A DNA stretch of 6,658 nt from Spirochaetaceae bacterium (GTDB lineage Bacteria; Spirochaetota; Spirochaetia; Treponematales; Breznakiellaceae): the NCBI GenBank assembly GCA_031278935.1, contig JAITJK010000143.1:1-6658 (forward strand), in the 5' to 3' direction. The notes beneath the pieces are model-generated. The model had not been told where the DNA came from, made no database searches, and saw only the letters and a program-made list of their open reading frames with translations. Position numbers and translations under genes: made by a program. Positions 5,911-6,658 of the stretch are shown piece after piece; position 1 is the first letter of the stretch, and every line of letters starts with the position of its first letter.

Positions 5911-5917
5911 TATTCAG

Positions 5918-6658
5918 GTGGAACGTCTCAAAAAAAATCCCGCGTGGAAAGGCCGCCGGGGACCGGTGGTATTGGTCATCATGGATGGAGTCGGCTACGG
6001 CAAGTATAAGGAGGGGGACGCCGTGGTCGCGGCGCAGATGCAGTACCTCCCAGCCCTGCACGCCCAGCATCCCCATACCCGCTTGAAAGCCCACGGAAAA
6101 GCCGTGGGCCTGCCCTCGGATGACGATATGGGTAACAGCGAAGTGGGGCATAATGCCATGGGCTGTGGACGGGTCTTTAACCAAGGCGCCGCCTTGGTCT
6201 CTCAGTCCATCGAAAGCGGGGCCATGTTTGAAGGAGATGCCTGGAAAGATGTATGCGCAGCGGGAAAGAACGGCGGTACGCTGCATTTCATCGGCCTCTT
6301 TTCAGACGGCAACGTGCATAGCCATTGGGATCACCTCAAGGCCATGATACAGCGGGCCAAACAGGAGGGGATCAAAAAAGTGCGGATCCACGTGCTCTTT
6401 GACGGACGGGATGTGGGGGAAACCAGCGCTTTGGAATACCTAGATCCCTTTGAGGCCTTTTTACAGGCCCAAAACACCCCGGATTTCGACGCCCGCATCG
6501 CCTCAGGAGGGGGGCGGATGTGGATCACCATGGACCGCTATGGCGCGGACTGGGCCATGGTGGAACGAGGCTGGAAAACCCACGTCCACGCCGAGGCCCG
6601 GCAGTTTGCCTCAGCCCGGGAAGCGGTAGAAACCTACCGCCGGGAAATCCCCGGTATC
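5918..6658 (+). CDS. gpmI: cofactor-independent phosphoglycerate mutase (iPGM), 5' part
   Basis: Glycolytic enzyme interconverting 3- and 2-phosphoglycerate with a phosphoserine intermediate and Mn ions, in the cytoplasm. Only the first 247 codons are inside the window, roughly 45% of the usual 500-560 residues; the frame is open at the right edge. VVLVIMDGVGYG (17-28) holds the metal ligand D23, and DDDMGNSEVGH (68-78) the nucleophile S74. FSDGNVHSH (128-136), FDGRDV (161-166) and IASGGGRM (194-201) belong to the transferase domain. The nucleophile region reads AHGKAVGLPSDDDMGNSEVGHNAMGCGR, which resembles plant and trypanosomatid enzymes rather than the common bacterial ASGxAVGLPxGQMGNSEVGHLNIGAGR. 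GTG 5918 is chosen for its SD AAAGGAG at 7 nt. An in-frame ATG at 5900 would add six residues but has GAGGGG only 2 nt away and lies in a hairpin. In-frame TGA at 5891 limits any longer start. Confidence 0.94.
   Translation, partial: MERLKKNPAWKGRRGPVVLVIMDGVGYGKYKEGDAVVAAQMQYLPALHAQHPHTRLKAHGKAVGLPSDDDMGNSEVGHNAMGCGRVFNQGAALVSQSIESGAMFEGDAWKDVCAAGKNGGTLHFIGLFSDGNVHSHWDHLKAMIQRAKQEGIKKVRIHVLFDGRDVGETSALEYLDPFEAFLQAQNTPDFDARIASGGGRMWITMDRYGADWAMVERGWKTHVHAEARQFASAREAVETYRREIPGI

Noticed and set aside
5790..6086. 98-codon plus-strand frame spanning the element end and the gpmI start
   Set aside because: It overlaps the gpmI coding frame and has no family resemblance; no IscB or transposase motifs are visible in it.

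Overview
The window (about 56% GC by eye) looks like a chromosomal segment of a spirochaete, most likely a Treponema-like lineage. That is an inference from the gene content, the style of the chemoreceptor and the type of phosphoglycerate mutase; no rRNA or other decisive marker is present. It holds four confident protein genes, one probable small gene, one doubtful small ORF and one structured RNA element.

Layout: (1) 1-94 is a promoter region. (2) asnS (95-1510) encodes asparaginyl-tRNA synthetase. It is followed after 2 nt by a D-alanyl-D-alanine carboxypeptidase gene (1513-2760), in an apparent two-gene operon. (3) A small coiled-coil protein gene on the minus strand (2980-2750) converges on and overlaps the end of the carboxypeptidase gene. 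(4) 2981-3243 is a divergent intergenic region with a possible 50-codon ORF and a promoter-like site containing a perfect dyad. (5) A dCache-type methyl-accepting chemotaxis protein follows (3244-5364). (6) The 553 nt between it and the last gene encode no recognisable protein, but about 5452-5740 carries sequence and fold characteristic of HEARO RNA, the omega-RNA guide scaffold of IscB nucleases (ancestors of Cas9). No iscB is present in the window. The first ATGA/GTGA beyond the terminal hairpin, the type of sequence HEARO elements insert in front of, is at 5862, so 5452-5861 is proposed as a compact ORF-less element. (7) gpmI starts at 5918 and runs off the right edge. It is a cofactor-independent phosphoglycerate mutase of the plant/trypanosomatid-like type.

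The protein genes are housekeeping (translation, wall remodelling, glycolysis) plus environmental sensing, and do not form one pathway. The unusual features are the orphan HEARO/omega-RNA element, which may also supply the gpmI promoter, and a recurring arrangement in which a sigma70-type -10 box ends only 6-7 nt before a start codon (asnS, the minus-strand small gene, the chemoreceptor). That arrangement would give leaderless or nearly leaderless mRNAs.
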